From Lycorma delicatula (taxonomy: Eukaryota; Arthropoda; Insecta; Hemiptera; Fulgoridae): a stretch of 64,000 nucleotides of DNA. The position numbers were made by a program, and so were the translations under genes. Shown here in pieces: positions 59,701 to 64,000 of this stretch; position 1 is the stretch's first letter; each line of letters starts with the position of its first letter. Where the stretch lies: contig NC_134461.1 in assembly GCF_047948215.1 (NCBI RefSeq), positions 83,352,103 to 83,416,102 on the forward strand. Reading direction: 5' to 3'. The notes beneath the pieces are model-generated. The model saw nothing but the letters and a program-made list of their open reading frames with translations. It made no database searches and was not told the origin of the DNA.

Positions 59701-60015
59701 GATGTGCTGATACGGCTGTAAGTATGTTTATCTCCTCTTTTTCTTTTTAGTTTTTATTTACTAAGTTAATTTATCAATATGTTTTTCTATGTTTGTTAAT
59801 TTTTACATTGGCACGTTTCCGTTATTTATTACGGATAGGATCCCAAGGCTTATATGGAAGCATACGAAAGAGGCGCACGTTATGAAGGGGCTAGGGGCGC
59901 AATGGATGAACCACGCCGTGCAGATATGCCCCCACAGCGAGGCCGTTGGGGTCCACCGGCCGAAAGACGTGGTGCACCTGCTGAAGACTATCCGACTAAG
60001 CGACGTCGTTATTAA
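18336..60015 (+). CDS. nonA: nonA-like DBHS-family RNA-binding protein, whole gene (12 coding exons)
   Basis: The coding span joins 18336-18548, 26058-26315, 30575-30793, 31448-31618, 32549-32679, 36103-36211, 37428-37614, 38603-38793, 39496-39604, 41868-41887, 59697-59717 and 59839-60015. Every junction is GT-AG and phases agree, giving about 601 aa. Order seen: RGG/Gly-rich tail (1-157), RRM1 (about 188-258), RRM2 (about 262-330), NOPS (about 331-385), Arg/Glu/Gln-rich coiled coil (to about 500), and a Pro/Arg tail ending KRRRY. This order is diagnostic of the DBHS family (Drosophila NonA, Chironomus hrp65, vertebrate NONO and SFPQ): nuclear proteins that dimerise through RRM2, NOPS and the coiled coil and act in pre-mRNA processing and mRNP transport. 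The family call is firm. Orthology to nonA rather than a paralogue, and use of the small exons, are inferred. Confidence 0.9.
18549..19462 (+). other. nonA-like intron 1, first part
   Basis: Unique-looking AT-rich intron sequence; no motif recognised besides the 5' donor. Intron 1 as a whole runs to 26057. Confidence 0.6.
19474..21414 (-). mobile_element. RTE-like non-LTR retrotransposon, 5'-truncated, with 11-bp TSD
   Basis: The minus strand reads from [19 protein letters not shown] (near 21390) through the RT palm to the ORF end at 19490. It is flanked by GTAATTTTTAT at 19463-19473 and 21415-21425, a perfect 11-bp duplication, with a T-rich (poly-A) end on the left, as expected for target-primed insertion. 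The endonuclease half is missing. It sits in intron 1 antisense to the host gene. Confidence 0.88.
19490..21410 (-). pseudogene. reverse transcriptase ORF of the RTE-like element (two premature stops)
   Basis: The longest uninterrupted part is 462 codons (21136-19748): RT motifs [62 protein letters not shown] (catalytic Asp), [15 protein letters not shown], and [13 protein letters not shown] (catalytic FADD), then the thumb ([12 protein letters not shown]) and [10 protein letters not shown]...FEMWCYRR. The frame continues upstream past one in-frame TGA near 21190, and downstream past the TAA at 19748-19750 ([20 protein letters not shown], then [10 protein letters not shown]), ending at a TGA at 19490-19492. 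With only two nonsense changes over about 640 codons, this is a recent copy. Confidence 0.88.
21517..21833 (-). mobile_element. SINE family 2, near full-length minus-strand copy
   Basis: The reverse complement includes the tRNA-like head (GGTCTATTGGTGAATG, CCAAATCAGCTGATTTGGAA), body and the GGAGATTAAACAGGAAAAAG end. Flanks GAAACATTACCT (21505-21516) and GAAGCATTACCT (21834-21845) form a 12-bp duplication with one mismatch. It lies about 100 bp from the RTE-like insertion. Confidence 0.85.
21846..22194 (+). other. nonA-like intron 1, no feature
   Basis: AT-rich intron with short internal repeats (TTGCTTCAA near 21920-21950). Nothing recognised. Confidence 0.4.
22195..22700 (-). pseudogene. 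PIF/Harbinger-type transposase (nuclease) relic
   Basis: Minus-strand fragments show [15 protein letters not shown] (around the first catalytic Asp), [20 protein letters not shown], and at the end [19 protein letters not shown] with CC..AQCCSIF, which is the IERAFG..KRRFPIL..IR.SSEK...VVCCC..LHN segment of Harbinger nucleases. The Glu region is decayed and several stops and frameshifts interrupt it. It lies in intron 1 of the nonA-like gene. Confidence 0.65.
22701..25060 (+). other. nonA-like intron 1, long featureless stretch
   Basis: AT-rich. A (TA)n run is at 23312-23335. Open frames of 60-108 codons have no recognisable motif. Confidence 0.4.
25061..25217 (-). mobile_element. tRNA-derived SINE, family 1 (minus copy)
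   Basis: The reverse complement runs CTGGCCTCCATAGCATGAGT, GATAGCATCTCGGCCTTTCA (box A region), GGGGTTTGAATCCGGGTAAG (box B), then CACTACAAATCATTCATCTC and a tail ending in a poly-A (T run at 25061-25069). The head matches the copy at 9955-10115. Confidence 0.8.
25218..26057 (+). other. nonA-like intron 1, end
   Basis: AT-rich intron to the exon 2 acceptor. No other feature recognised. Confidence 0.4.
26058..26315 (+). CDS. nonA: nonA-like exon 2: Gly-rich GHM repeats and RGG tail
   Basis: Eighty-six codons, phase 0 at both ends; acceptor TTAACAG|GTAGAT, donor GAC|GTAAGT. It encodes almost only glycine, with four His-Met punctuation marks spaced 9, 9 and 10 residues apart, then RGG and [11 protein letters not shown] motifs. 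The underlying DNA is a degenerate 27-nt tandem repeat (about 26130-26250), so its length may vary between alleles. Such low-complexity regions in this family mediate RNA contact and phase separation; that role here is inferred. Confidence 0.85.
26130..26250 (+). repeat. degenerate 27-nt tandem repeat in exon 2
   Basis: Repeated GGTGGAGG..GGTGGCCACATG units; ATG codons of the His-Met pairs at 26139, 26166, 26193 and then 30 nt later. This is coding DNA of the Gly-rich domain. Confidence 0.8.
26316..28412 (+). other. nonA-like intron 2, first part
   Basis: Mostly AT-rich intron. It contains the candidate cassette exon at 27321-27437; the sequence just after it (to about 27520) keeps a coding-like look in another frame. 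Nothing else recognised. Confidence 0.4.
27321..27437 (+). CDS. candidate cassette exon, 39 codons, phase 0 (unconfirmed)
   Basis: Acceptor TCTTTTTCAG|AATGAAG and donor AAAAGG|GTAAAT bound a 117-nt frame that is phase 0 at both ends, so it could be inserted between exons 2 and 3 without disrupting the protein. It encodes [14 protein letters not shown]... then a Lys/Arg/Trp-rich stretch ([17 protein letters not shown]). If unspliced, the frame stops after about 13 more codons (TGA near 27479) and an AATAAA lies near 27587, so it could also serve as an alternative 3' end. The next bases are also coding-like in another frame ([15 protein letters not shown]), which suggests it may instead be a decayed retrocopy. 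I do not recognise the sequence. Confidence 0.35.
28413..29928. mobile_element. DNA transposon-like element with long imperfect terminal inverted repeats
   Basis: TTATAGCTTGTCAAAGTCGA through ATTAGCACAGATCTGAT at the left is the imperfect reverse complement of ATCAGATCTGTGCCAATTTG through GCTTGGATAAGCTATA at the right. Weaker complementarity continues inward for about 100 bp (ACTTTCTT..AACAAGTAG on both sides). Outer TA dinucleotides fit a TA target site. No intact transposase lies inside. A retro-style 3' segment (CTGTATGCAAAATTTCAGAG near 29680) may belong to a nested repeat. Confidence 0.5.
29767..29795. repeat. (GT)n(AT)n compound microsatellite
   Basis: GTGTGTGTGTGTGT followed by ATATATATATAT inside the TIR element. 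Confidence 0.85.
29929..30574 (+). other. nonA-like intron 2, end
   Basis: AT-rich; only the acceptor of exon 3 is recognised. Confidence 0.4.
30575..30793 (+). CDS. nonA: nonA-like exon 3: most of RRM1
   Basis: Seventy-three codons, phase 0 at both ends; acceptor TTTTACAG|GATAGG, donor CGACTA|GTGAGT. After a linker ([15 protein letters not shown]) it carries RRM1 with RNP2 LYIGNL (about residues 190-195), the helix [15 protein letters not shown], and RNP1 ending NFAFIRL at the splice site. This is the canonical RNA-binding RRM of the DBHS core, with conserved aromatic residues in both RNP motifs. Confidence 0.95.
30794..31447 (+). other. nonA-like intron 3
   Basis: 654-nt GT-AG intron; a short minus-strand open frame in it has no motif. 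Confidence 0.8.
31448..31618 (+). CDS. nonA: nonA-like exon 4: end of RRM1 and start of RRM2
   Basis: Fifty-seven codons, phase 0; acceptor TTTATAG|GACTAC, donor GGTGAG|GTAAGT. It begins [15 protein letters not shown] and ends RRM1 with [10 protein letters not shown], then enters RRM2 ([17 protein letters not shown], then SFSVFGE). The RRM2 RNP2-like strand VKVKNL is a family hallmark; RRM2 functions mainly in dimer formation. Confidence 0.95.
31619..32548 (+). other. nonA-like intron 4
   Basis: 930-nt GT-AG intron; nothing recognised inside. Confidence 0.8.
32549..32679 (+). CDS. nonA: nonA-like exon 5: RRM2 core
   Basis: 131 nt; acceptor TTTTTGTGTAG|GTTGAG, donor ACAAG|GTAGAA, leaving phase 2. 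It encodes [22 protein letters not shown]... and ends in the RRM2 helix [16 protein letters not shown]. The overhanging AG joins the T of exon 6 to make Ser 331. Confidence 0.93.
32680..33879 (+). other. nonA-like intron 5, first part
   Basis: AT-rich intron sequence without features until the Tc1-like relic. Confidence 0.4.
33880..34720 (-). pseudogene. Tc1-like transposase relic
   Basis: Minus-strand pieces in three frames: [19 protein letters not shown] (helix-turn-helix end), [25 protein letters not shown] (first catalytic Asp), VQLHL, then [20 protein letters not shown] (second catalytic Asp, normally QDNAPCH) and AVEIL..GPARSP (third Asp/Glu region). Multiple shifts and stops make it inactive. 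It lies in intron 5, antisense to the host gene. Confidence 0.65.
34942..35065. repeat. perfect 2 x 62-bp tandem duplication
   Basis: Two adjacent identical 62-bp copies (34942-35003 and 35004-35065) beginning CAGAATAAAAATGTCTGATT. Identity without a mismatch implies a recent duplication. Two overlapping open frames across it merely reflect the repeat. Confidence 0.95.
35096..35576. mobile_element. short mariner-superfamily element with about 90-bp terminal inverted repeats
   Basis: The left arm (ATTCAAAAAGGAC, TTTTAAAAGCATTTAATGAT, TTACAGATTTGGTTGAGGTC) is the near reverse complement of the right arm (GACCTCAGCCGAATCTGTAA, AAATTTTTATGTGCTTTTAA, GGGCCATTTTTGAAT). Between them is a transposase remnant. 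Total length is about 480 bp, so most of the parent element has been deleted. It lies in intron 5, 30 bp after the 62-bp tandem duplication. Outer ends are approximate. Confidence 0.65.
35220..35456 (+). pseudogene. C-terminal transposase remnant inside the TIR element
   Basis: [20 protein letters not shown], then LPVELAEQ and [18 protein letters not shown] match the end of IS630/mariner-type transposases (SPD.T..DFFLWGF.KD.VY...RVW.ELDYR.D.CR). The third catalytic Asp neighbourhood is altered (SRFFCGG for S.DFFLWG). No catalytic core is present. Confidence 0.6.
35577..36102 (+). other. nonA-like intron 5, end
   Basis: AT-rich intron; ends with a T10 tract and the exon 6 acceptor. Confidence 0.5.
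36103..36211 (+). CDS. nonA: nonA-like exon 6: NOPS domain, first half
   Basis: 109 nt; acceptor TTTTTTTTTAG|TTCGTT, donor AGAGAA|GTAAGT, restoring phase 0 together with exon 5. It encodes [20 protein letters not shown] then [16 protein letters not shown]. The 'LRPV...EP...D..DG.PEK' pattern is the NOPS signature that packs against the partner subunit's RRM2 in DBHS dimers. Confidence 0.94.
36212..37427 (+). other. nonA-like intron 6
   Basis: 1216-nt GT-AG intron with a (TA)n run at about 37385-37403. The 124-codon minus-strand open frame has no recognisable motif. Confidence 0.75.
37428..37614 (+). CDS. nonA: nonA-like exon 7: NOPS end and coiled-coil start
   Basis: 187 nt; acceptor TTTTTTCCCAG|CTTGGA, donor GAGAAC|GTGAGT, phase 1. 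It encodes [19 protein letters not shown], the conserved NOPS end with the family's FE-YG-RWK core, then [20 protein letters not shown] and [17 protein letters not shown], the start of the long helix. Confidence 0.94.
37615..38602 (+). other. nonA-like intron 7
   Basis: 988-nt GT-AG intron; nothing else recognised. Confidence 0.8.
38603..38793 (+). CDS. nonA: nonA-like exon 8: coiled-coil body
   Basis: 191 nt; acceptor AAATTACAG|AACTAAG, donor ATGCAG|GTATAT. It returns the frame to phase 0 with exon 7. Sixty-three codons rich in Arg, Glu and Gln ([40 protein letters not shown]) form the extended antiparallel/polymerising coiled coil of DBHS proteins. The minus-strand open frame across it is a codon shadow. 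Confidence 0.93.
38794..39495 (+). other. nonA-like intron 8
   Basis: 702-nt GT-AG intron. The exon 9 frame stays open upstream into this intron by chance. Confidence 0.75.
39496..39604 (+). CDS. nonA: nonA-like exon 9: post-coil linker
   Basis: 109 nt; acceptor TTATTACAG|GAACAG, donor GTTGCAG|GTAACT, phase 1. It encodes [20 protein letters not shown] then [16 protein letters not shown], the end of the helix and a Gly/Pro/Ala linker. Read-through past the donor stays open for 28 more codons, to a stop at 39685-39687, which would give a different C-terminus. The open frame upstream of the acceptor is intron. Confidence 0.88.
39605..41867 (+). other. nonA-like intron 9
   Basis: 2.26 kb GT-AG intron between exon 9 and the 20-nt exon. 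A minus-strand coding-like stretch at about 40690-41080 ([20 protein letters not shown]) is unidentified. A (CA)n tract lies at 41694-41715. Confidence 0.6.
41868..41887 (+). CDS. nonA: nonA-like exon 10: 20-nt micro-exon
   Basis: Acceptor TTTCTTTACAG|GAAGTG preceded by a long T tract, and donor CCACCG|GTAATG. With the G carried over from exon 9 it encodes GSGAIPP and restores phase 0, which the downstream exons need. If the donor is not used the frame adds VMYLKC and stops at 41906-41908, offering a second short C-terminus. The micro-exon is inferred from phase, splice sites and amino-acid fit only. Confidence 0.7.
41888..46227 (+). other. nonA-like intron 10, first part
   Basis: AT-rich, start of a 17.8 kb intron. 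The only structure seen is the inverted repeat at 42672-42848. Open frames such as 44963-45187 have no motif. Confidence 0.5.
42672..42848. repeat. near-perfect 49-bp inverted repeat with 80-nt loop
   Basis: The left arm 42672-42720 starts TGAAATAAAAAGTTGAATAC and ends TTATTTCTTGAATATT. The right arm 42801-42848 is its reverse complement apart from a two- to three-base difference in the middle (CTGAGGTAAT against CTATGGGTAA) and the loop end. The transcript would fold into a long duplex within intron 10. Confidence 0.85.
46535..46690 (+). pseudogene. hAT transposase fragment, N-terminal/central part
   Basis: In shifted frames it reads [16 protein letters not shown], [17 protein letters not shown] and [11 protein letters not shown]. 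This resembles the region before the second catalytic residue in GTF2IRD2/EPM2AIP1-related hAT transposases (ELL.L.P...TRG.DIF......E...D..KL). Frameshifted. Confidence 0.5.
46740..47230 (+). pseudogene. non-LTR (Jockey/CR1-like) 3' fragment nested in the hAT element
   Basis: [19 protein letters not shown], then [16 protein letters not shown] in another frame, then [19 protein letters not shown] and RRYKTS. This is the CxxC..HxxxxC zinc-knuckle C-terminal region (RLRIGHT.LTH.YL.....P.C..C...V.H.L..C) of such ORF2 proteins. It ends in an A-rich stretch at about 47215-47240, as a retrotransposon 3' end would. Confidence 0.55.
47465..47760 (+). pseudogene. hAT transposase fragment, central part
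   Basis: Reads [49 protein letters not shown] and [14 protein letters not shown]. This corresponds to the hAT segment W.SRG.VL.R...L..EI..FL....WL.DLAFL.DI..HLN.LN..LQG. Broken by frameshifts. Confidence 0.6.
47761..48287. other. within the nested TE block; unassigned
   Basis: Probably the left end of the pogo-like insertion plus hAT sequence. The pogo left terminal repeat was not found. Confidence 0.3.
48288..49545 (+). pseudogene. pogo/Tigger-type transposase, frameshifted
   Basis: Starts [13 protein letters not shown] with a decayed helix-turn-helix, then [42 protein letters not shown] (CENP-B-like DNA-binding part), [20 protein letters not shown] (first catalytic Asp), [17 protein letters not shown] (second Asp), [13 protein letters not shown] (third Asp), [15 protein letters not shown] and [17 protein letters not shown] at the end. 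All three catalytic Asp residues survive, but at least three frame changes and stops in the N-terminal half break it. Right end: CTTATATTCGAGCC near 49756. Confidence 0.82.
49768..50030 (+). pseudogene. hAT transposase C-terminal dimerisation domain
   Basis: An 84-codon frame: [51 protein letters not shown]. This is the hAT dimerisation motif (SLFGSTY.CEQ.FS.MK..K...R..L.DE.L). It abuts the pogo right end and precedes the right hAT terminal repeat by about 390 bp. Confidence 0.7.
50428..50544. other. intron sequence between hAT and mariner relics
   Basis: Short AT-rich stretch; probably includes the end of the mariner element. Confidence 0.3.
50545..51500 (-). pseudogene. mariner transposase relic (nearly full-length, decayed)
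   Basis: Minus-strand pieces: [13 protein letters not shown] (N-terminal), [41 protein letters not shown] (first catalytic Asp region), [39 protein letters not shown], then [20 protein letters not shown] and [19 protein letters not shown] at the end. Between the last two blocks part of the domain with the later catalytic residues is missing or scrambled. It differs from the mariner scrap at 800-1090. Confidence 0.75.
51501..53930 (+). other. nonA-like intron 10, middle part
   Basis: AT-rich; no gene, RNA or recognisable repeat. Confidence 0.4.
53931..54024. repeat. perfect 2 x 47-bp tandem duplication
   Basis: Units 53931-53977 and 53978-54024 are identical, starting GTAATATTTTATACCTAACA and ending GACAGATAAAT. 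Confidence 0.95.
54025..55359 (+). other. nonA-like intron 10, continued
   Basis: AT-rich. A GC-richer patch at 55130-55190 (CTCTCCCCCACCAAGGTTAT) may be a SINE fragment but lacks clear box A and box B. Confidence 0.35.
55360..55975 (-). pseudogene. IS630/Tc1-related DDE transposase relic
   Basis: Minus-strand fragments: [52 protein letters not shown] (first catalytic Asp region, normally P.VYLDETW), [13 protein letters not shown], then [20 protein letters not shown] (third catalytic region, normally LPPYHP.LNPIE..W). The first Asp survives but DE has become DK, and the third-site Glu context is changed. Stops and shifts throughout. Confidence 0.6.
55976..59696 (+). other. nonA-like intron 10, end
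   Basis: AT-rich, with a G10 tract near 56022-56031. Open frames at 57390-57868 and elsewhere show no motif. Nothing recognised before the 21-nt candidate exon. Confidence 0.4.
59697..59717 (+). CDS. nonA: nonA-like exon 11: candidate 21-nt cassette micro-exon
   Basis: Acceptor CACAATTGTAG|GTAGGA and donor ACGGCT|GTAAGT enclose seven codons, VGCADTA, phase 0 on both sides. Skipping it leaves the frame of exon 12 intact, so it could be optional. The donor is near consensus but the acceptor has only a weak pyrimidine tract. It may not be used. Confidence 0.4.
59839..60015 (+). CDS. nonA: nonA-like exon 12: C-terminal tail with NLS and stop
   Basis: Acceptor ATTACGGATAG|GATCCC, then 58 codons and TAA at 60013-60015. 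The tail [20 protein letters not shown], then Pro/Arg-rich sequence, ends PTKRRRY. A terminal KRRRY-type basic motif is shared with vertebrate NONO and serves there as a nuclear localisation signal. GC content jumps across this exon, marking it as coding in an AT-rich background. Confidence 0.9.
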   Translation, partial: DPKAYMEAYERGARYEGARGAMDEPRRADMPPQRGRWGPPAERRGAPAEDYPTKRRRY

Positions 60016-60690
60016 AATATTTACCACACTAGTGGGGTGAACATATTAAAATTAATATCCAAATATCCGATTAAATTTTAATTTACACATTTTTACTCCT
60101 TATACCCGATACATCATGGTTTTAGGAGGATCAAGTAATCAATTTTATATGTGTATTTAGAAAAATATGAGAACTTTGAACATTAGTGTATTTTGAATCA
60201 GTTGATTATGTATTTAAAACATATCGCTTTTATTTGTTTTGTGTTAATACTATTTGTCAGTATTTGTTGGTATTGATGTTTTTGTCTTGATTTTTTAATT
60301 TAGTTTTTTATCTGTAGAAACATATATTTTGGAATGGAAGAATATAAATTTTTTATTTATTGTGATGGACTTTTAAGTTATATTGATTGCATTAAACTAC
60401 GTGTTAGTAGCATTATTTTCTTTGCAATTTTAGAAATTCGACACTTTTTACTATTTTTTCTAAACATTTTATACTTTGATTTCATTTTTTTCCAGTTTAT
60501 ATGTATTTTATGACAACTGTAGACATTCTATTGACATATACTTCTATATTTATAAACTGGTGTTCATATGCTATGTGTTGTTTATGTTAATGTTACTACA
60601 CATACTCTAATCATAAGTATTGTAAAACTGATCTATTATTATGATTCTATGATATATAAAATTAAATAAATGCTTAGTAAATCAAATTAG
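60016..60690 (+). other. nonA: probable 3' UTR of the nonA-like gene
   Basis: AT-rich sequence without long frames follows the stop. The first clear polyadenylation hexamer, AATAAA at 60665-60670, is followed by a T-rich stretch, so the main transcript probably ends near 60690. A later GT-rich tract (about 60810-60830) could be a further downstream element. Confidence 0.55.
60665..60670 (+). terminator. polyadenylation signal AATAAA
   Basis: Canonical hexamer about 650 nt after the nonA-like stop codon, with T-rich sequence 25-35 nt downstream. The cleavage site itself is not visible. Confidence 0.5.
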
Positions 60691-61329
60691 TTATACTGTA
60701 CTTTTTTTTTACTTACATCTTTTATTAGTTTCAATTTTCATCTCCAAGTTTGAAATTGTACAATCCCTATCGGTATAAAGTAAAATTTTCCTAGAGTTTG
60801 TAACAGGTTTGTGTGTGCACGCACGCATGTGTTATCTTGTGCACATTTAATACAAAATGTTTGCTGTTAAAAAGTTTCGTAGTTTCAAAAGAGCAGGTTT
60901 GATGGCTTAACATTAACATTCTTTTATATTAACTGCAATTAAGTTTTTGAATTTCGCTTTCTAAGAGAATTCTATAATCTTGCAATTTCCAGTGATAATA
61001 AAAAACTCACAATTAACAAGTTGTCCAAGACCACCACAGTAATACTTAAGATTTACAGAAAATTTTTGAATATTGGTAAATACTGATCATATAATAATAC
61101 AGACAACTGAATTTCAGCAATAAACTAAACTTATGGAGCATTAGCTCTCTTGCCTTTGTAAGCTACAGGTTTCTTCATATTGTGAACTACAACAAAGTTA
61201 AAATGTTCTGACTACCATTCCAGGTATAAATCCCAACTCCAGTATTCCCTTTAAACATGTCCTTGGGACTTACCAATTAAATGTTTTCTTACTCAGTTGT
61301 GATGTTTATTTTTATCTGATTCACTGCTT
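60691..61329. other. intergenic downstream of the nonA-like gene
   Basis: AT-rich; a GT/GCAC run near 60810-60830. No gene. Confidence 0.4.
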
Positions 61330-61830
61330 GCCTGTGTGCTTTAGGAAAAACCAATGTCTTAACATATTGCAGCCATCTAGCTTCAGCCAATCTGCCATTT
61401 GCCATACAGCAGTTTACACATACCACTAATTGCAGGTAATTGATCCAGCCTGTGACTTAACTGCTTTATAACATTTGAATTGGGTTCTTGTCTGATAACT
61501 GTATAAAGCATTGGCCACTTGATTAAATCTGGCTGAAAGATGATTGGTCTGGGCAAAGCACAGTCTTCCTCAGTTATGAAAGTACAGCCTTCCTGCTTGT
61601 TCTGTTTAGTATGGATCAGTAGAACTCCCTCTTAGACCACAATTCATCAACAATGTTTGACAGTTTTGATGTTATCTCCATGGAAACTTAACTGGACATC
61701 ATAACATGTGCTCTGGTCAAATTTTGCAAACAAATCGGTAGCTGATTTTATATGTAAACTAGCTAAATGCTCCCAGAGTCTTTGCTCCATTTGGGGCTCC
61801 AGATGTGTATGTATTCCAAAGATGCAGGAA
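61330..61830 (-). pseudogene. unidentified degenerate coding-like segment
   Basis: In one minus-strand frame, with few stops, it reads FAKFDQSTCYDVQLSFHGDN, CTFITEEDCALPRPIIFQPD, LIKWPMLYTVIRQEPNSNVI, KQLSHRLDQLPAISGM and CKLLYGKWQI. Composition and GC content differ from the flanks. I do not recognise the protein; it may be a TE or a retrocopy fragment. Confidence 0.3.
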
Positions 61831-64000
61831 ACATTTATAAAAATGATTTTTTTTTTTATATATAAAATTCAAATTTCCACTTAGCTTGAGAGAAACTTAT
61901 AGTAGTTACTGTGGTTTGTTTTATTATGCTTATAAGGTCCATCAACTTAAGTAATAACGTGTTGTGACTTATGCAACTACCTGATTACTGATCTCAGGTG
62001 GACTGAACTAATTTTAAATAAGCCTAACGACCCCCACCAATTTTCTACATGTAGGCTTTTTAAAAAAACCACTTTAAAAAATGTAAATACATTTTCTCTC
62101 TTAGCATTGTAAAATTTAATGTATTCTCAATACAAACAATTTAGTATTTTCAATACTAATAACTTTTATTTAGCTGCAATAATCAAAATAACTATTACAG
62201 TTTTTTGAATTTAAAGAGTTTCTGCTTTGTTTTGTCAGTAATTGTAAGTTCTTCATTTCTGGCCTGAATGCTACTTGTTATACAAAAAGATTAAAATTGC
62301 AAATCCTATATGTTTTTCGTTTCAAAGCTTTTACGCAGTTTTGATCTCTGTTGAAATTAAATCGTGCAAACATTTAAAAAAAATGGTTATCATAACATGA
62401 GATACATGAAAAACTAATAGATTCAGAATAAAATGTATTCTACGTAAGGTGCTGTGCTTTTAAGTACTAGGTGATGTATATGAAATAAATTGAGTGGTAT
62501 TATGTTGTGGAATATGGTTGCATCATAAAGTGATAATTAATCAGATATTTTATATAATAATTTGTAGGCTATTTATTACAATAAACAAATACAGTTATCC
62601 CTCATTAAAAAGCATATCAGCAATGATATAGAGTTCTTCATAATAATATTGCAGTTCTCATTAACAATTCAGTTTTTCTTAATCTTGTTATATATTTAGT
62701 TTTTTTGCACTTGCAAACAAACTGCCAAATTGGCTGGCTACTTGGAGGATTACACTATTTTATTATTATAAGAATCTGATGTTTAATAGTGTTTCCTTTA
62801 CCTTCTTAAATACAGTACGTAATTTTTTTATTCATGTTAATTAAATTAATTAAAATTGAAAACTTATAATTCTTTACATTGTGCAGTTCTTTTTAAGAAT
62901 CTAACCGATCTAAAACACACGTATACTGTAGCTTATTTAAAACTGCACTTCATTCATAGTTTTTGTTTCACCAAGGTAAAATATTTAGTGAAAATTTCCT
63001 GACTTTTCTGTCATTTATTATGAGAAAAGAGGATGTTTCAGATGTGTTATTTTATGTAATGTTAAGCGTTAAACGTGGAATTTCTGAAGTTGAAATCTGA
63101 GTGAAATTTAGAATTAAATAAAGTTTTGAGATGCCGGAGTACTTATTAAATATTTTAAAATTAATGATATACTGTGCCCAAATTCAACACTTCTTACCTC
63201 GTATACCACTGTGTGATGATTTTAAAATTACAACTAATTGATAATTAAAAATTATTTTGAATTATAATTTATAACAGTTAAGTTTGCTTAATGTTAGGAA
63301 AGAAAACTAGCATTTGAACATGAACAGCTATAAAATTAACTAAACTTATGCATATTTACAGACATTTATAATAAATGAAAACACAGATTATATTCAAATA
63401 AAATGTGTTATTTAATGTTTTTGTTTATTCAATAGCAATACTGTTGCTGTGTAGCAGTATAGCTAGTTTTTAAGTTTTTTTTTCTTGAAACCATTTACTG
63501 TATCCAGTAAATTATTTGTATATTCTACATGTTACCAGTTAATTATGTATTAACATGAATAAATGAATTCTACATAACTGGTGTGATATAATACTACCTT
63601 CCATTCCTTTACATTCTTAAGACATCCTTGTTTTCCATTTTTCAAACCTTTTCTGATTCCTTCCATCCTTTTGTAATTTTATACCTAAAGTAGCTAAATT
63701 CTGGTATAATTATGTTAACCTTACTATTTTCATTTTTGTTGTATTTCATTTCCTTTGTTTTTTACTTTCTTTAAATTTAATTTATCTTAAATCAACAAAT
63801 CTGTCATTTAGAACTTATTTTAAGTAAATATTTGTTTTTTCTAAAGGTTTCATCATAATTGGCAGTAAAAATGTTAAGATAATATTTTATTACACCCTTT
63901 TACAAAAACGTTTAAAATAAAGAATAATTTTTCCTCATAATATTTCAAAGTTTTCTAATGTAATCGAATAGAAATTGAAAAAAAAAAACCTTTTTAAGCC
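61831..64000. other. intergenic AT-rich sequence to the window end
   Basis: No gene, RNA or clear repeat recognised. Confidence 0.4.

Noticed and set aside
59803..60027. Minus-strand open frame over the last exon
   Set aside because: Codon shadow of exon 12.
1..64000. CRISPR array, bacterial operon or viral gene cluster
   Set aside because: No regularly spaced short repeats, no dense same-strand gene arrays, and introns with GT-AG sites show this is a eukaryotic nuclear genome.

Overview
The window looks like an AT-rich insect nuclear genome: large introns, GT-AG splicing, microsatellites and many decayed transposable elements. The mix of tRNA-derived SINEs, RTE-like and R1-like non-LTR elements, and mariner, Tc1, pogo, hAT and Harbinger remnants fits an insect, perhaps a hemipteran. 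The order is an inference, not something the sequence proves. No bacterial-type operons, CRISPR arrays, rRNA genes or functional tRNA genes were seen.

There is one convincing host gene. It is a plus-strand DBHS-family RNA-binding protein (the NonA / hrp65 / NONO-SFPQ family) running from the ATG at 18336 to the stop at 60015. I could assemble 12 coding exons with canonical splice sites and matching phases, giving a predicted protein of about 601 residues. The domain order is RGG/Gly-rich N-terminus, RRM1, RRM2, NOPS, a long charged coiled coil, and a C-terminal tail ending KRRRY. A further phase-neutral 117-nt candidate exon lies at 27321-27437. Two micro-exons (20 and 21 nt) and several intronic read-through stops suggest alternative C-termini.

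Layout: 1-18.1 kb is intergenic and TE-rich. It holds a mariner fragment, an R1-like block at 3.9-6.4 kb with parts on opposite strands, SINEs, and three degenerate minus-strand RT relics. 18.3-60.7 kb is the nonA-like gene. Intron 1 carries a 5'-truncated RTE-like element with target-site duplication, two SINEs and a Harbinger relic. Intron 2 holds a 1.5 kb element with long terminal inverted repeats. The intron between exons 5 and 6 holds a Tc1 relic and a mariner-type TIR element. The 17.8 kb intron after exon 10 holds a 49-bp near-perfect inverted repeat, a nested hAT/pogo/non-LTR pile-up, a mariner relic and an IS630-type relic. 60.7-64 kb is downstream intergenic sequence with one unidentified coding-like relic.

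All similarity calls come from reading motifs by eye. No database search or computation was run, and TE boundaries are approximate unless a duplication or inverted repeat is quoted.
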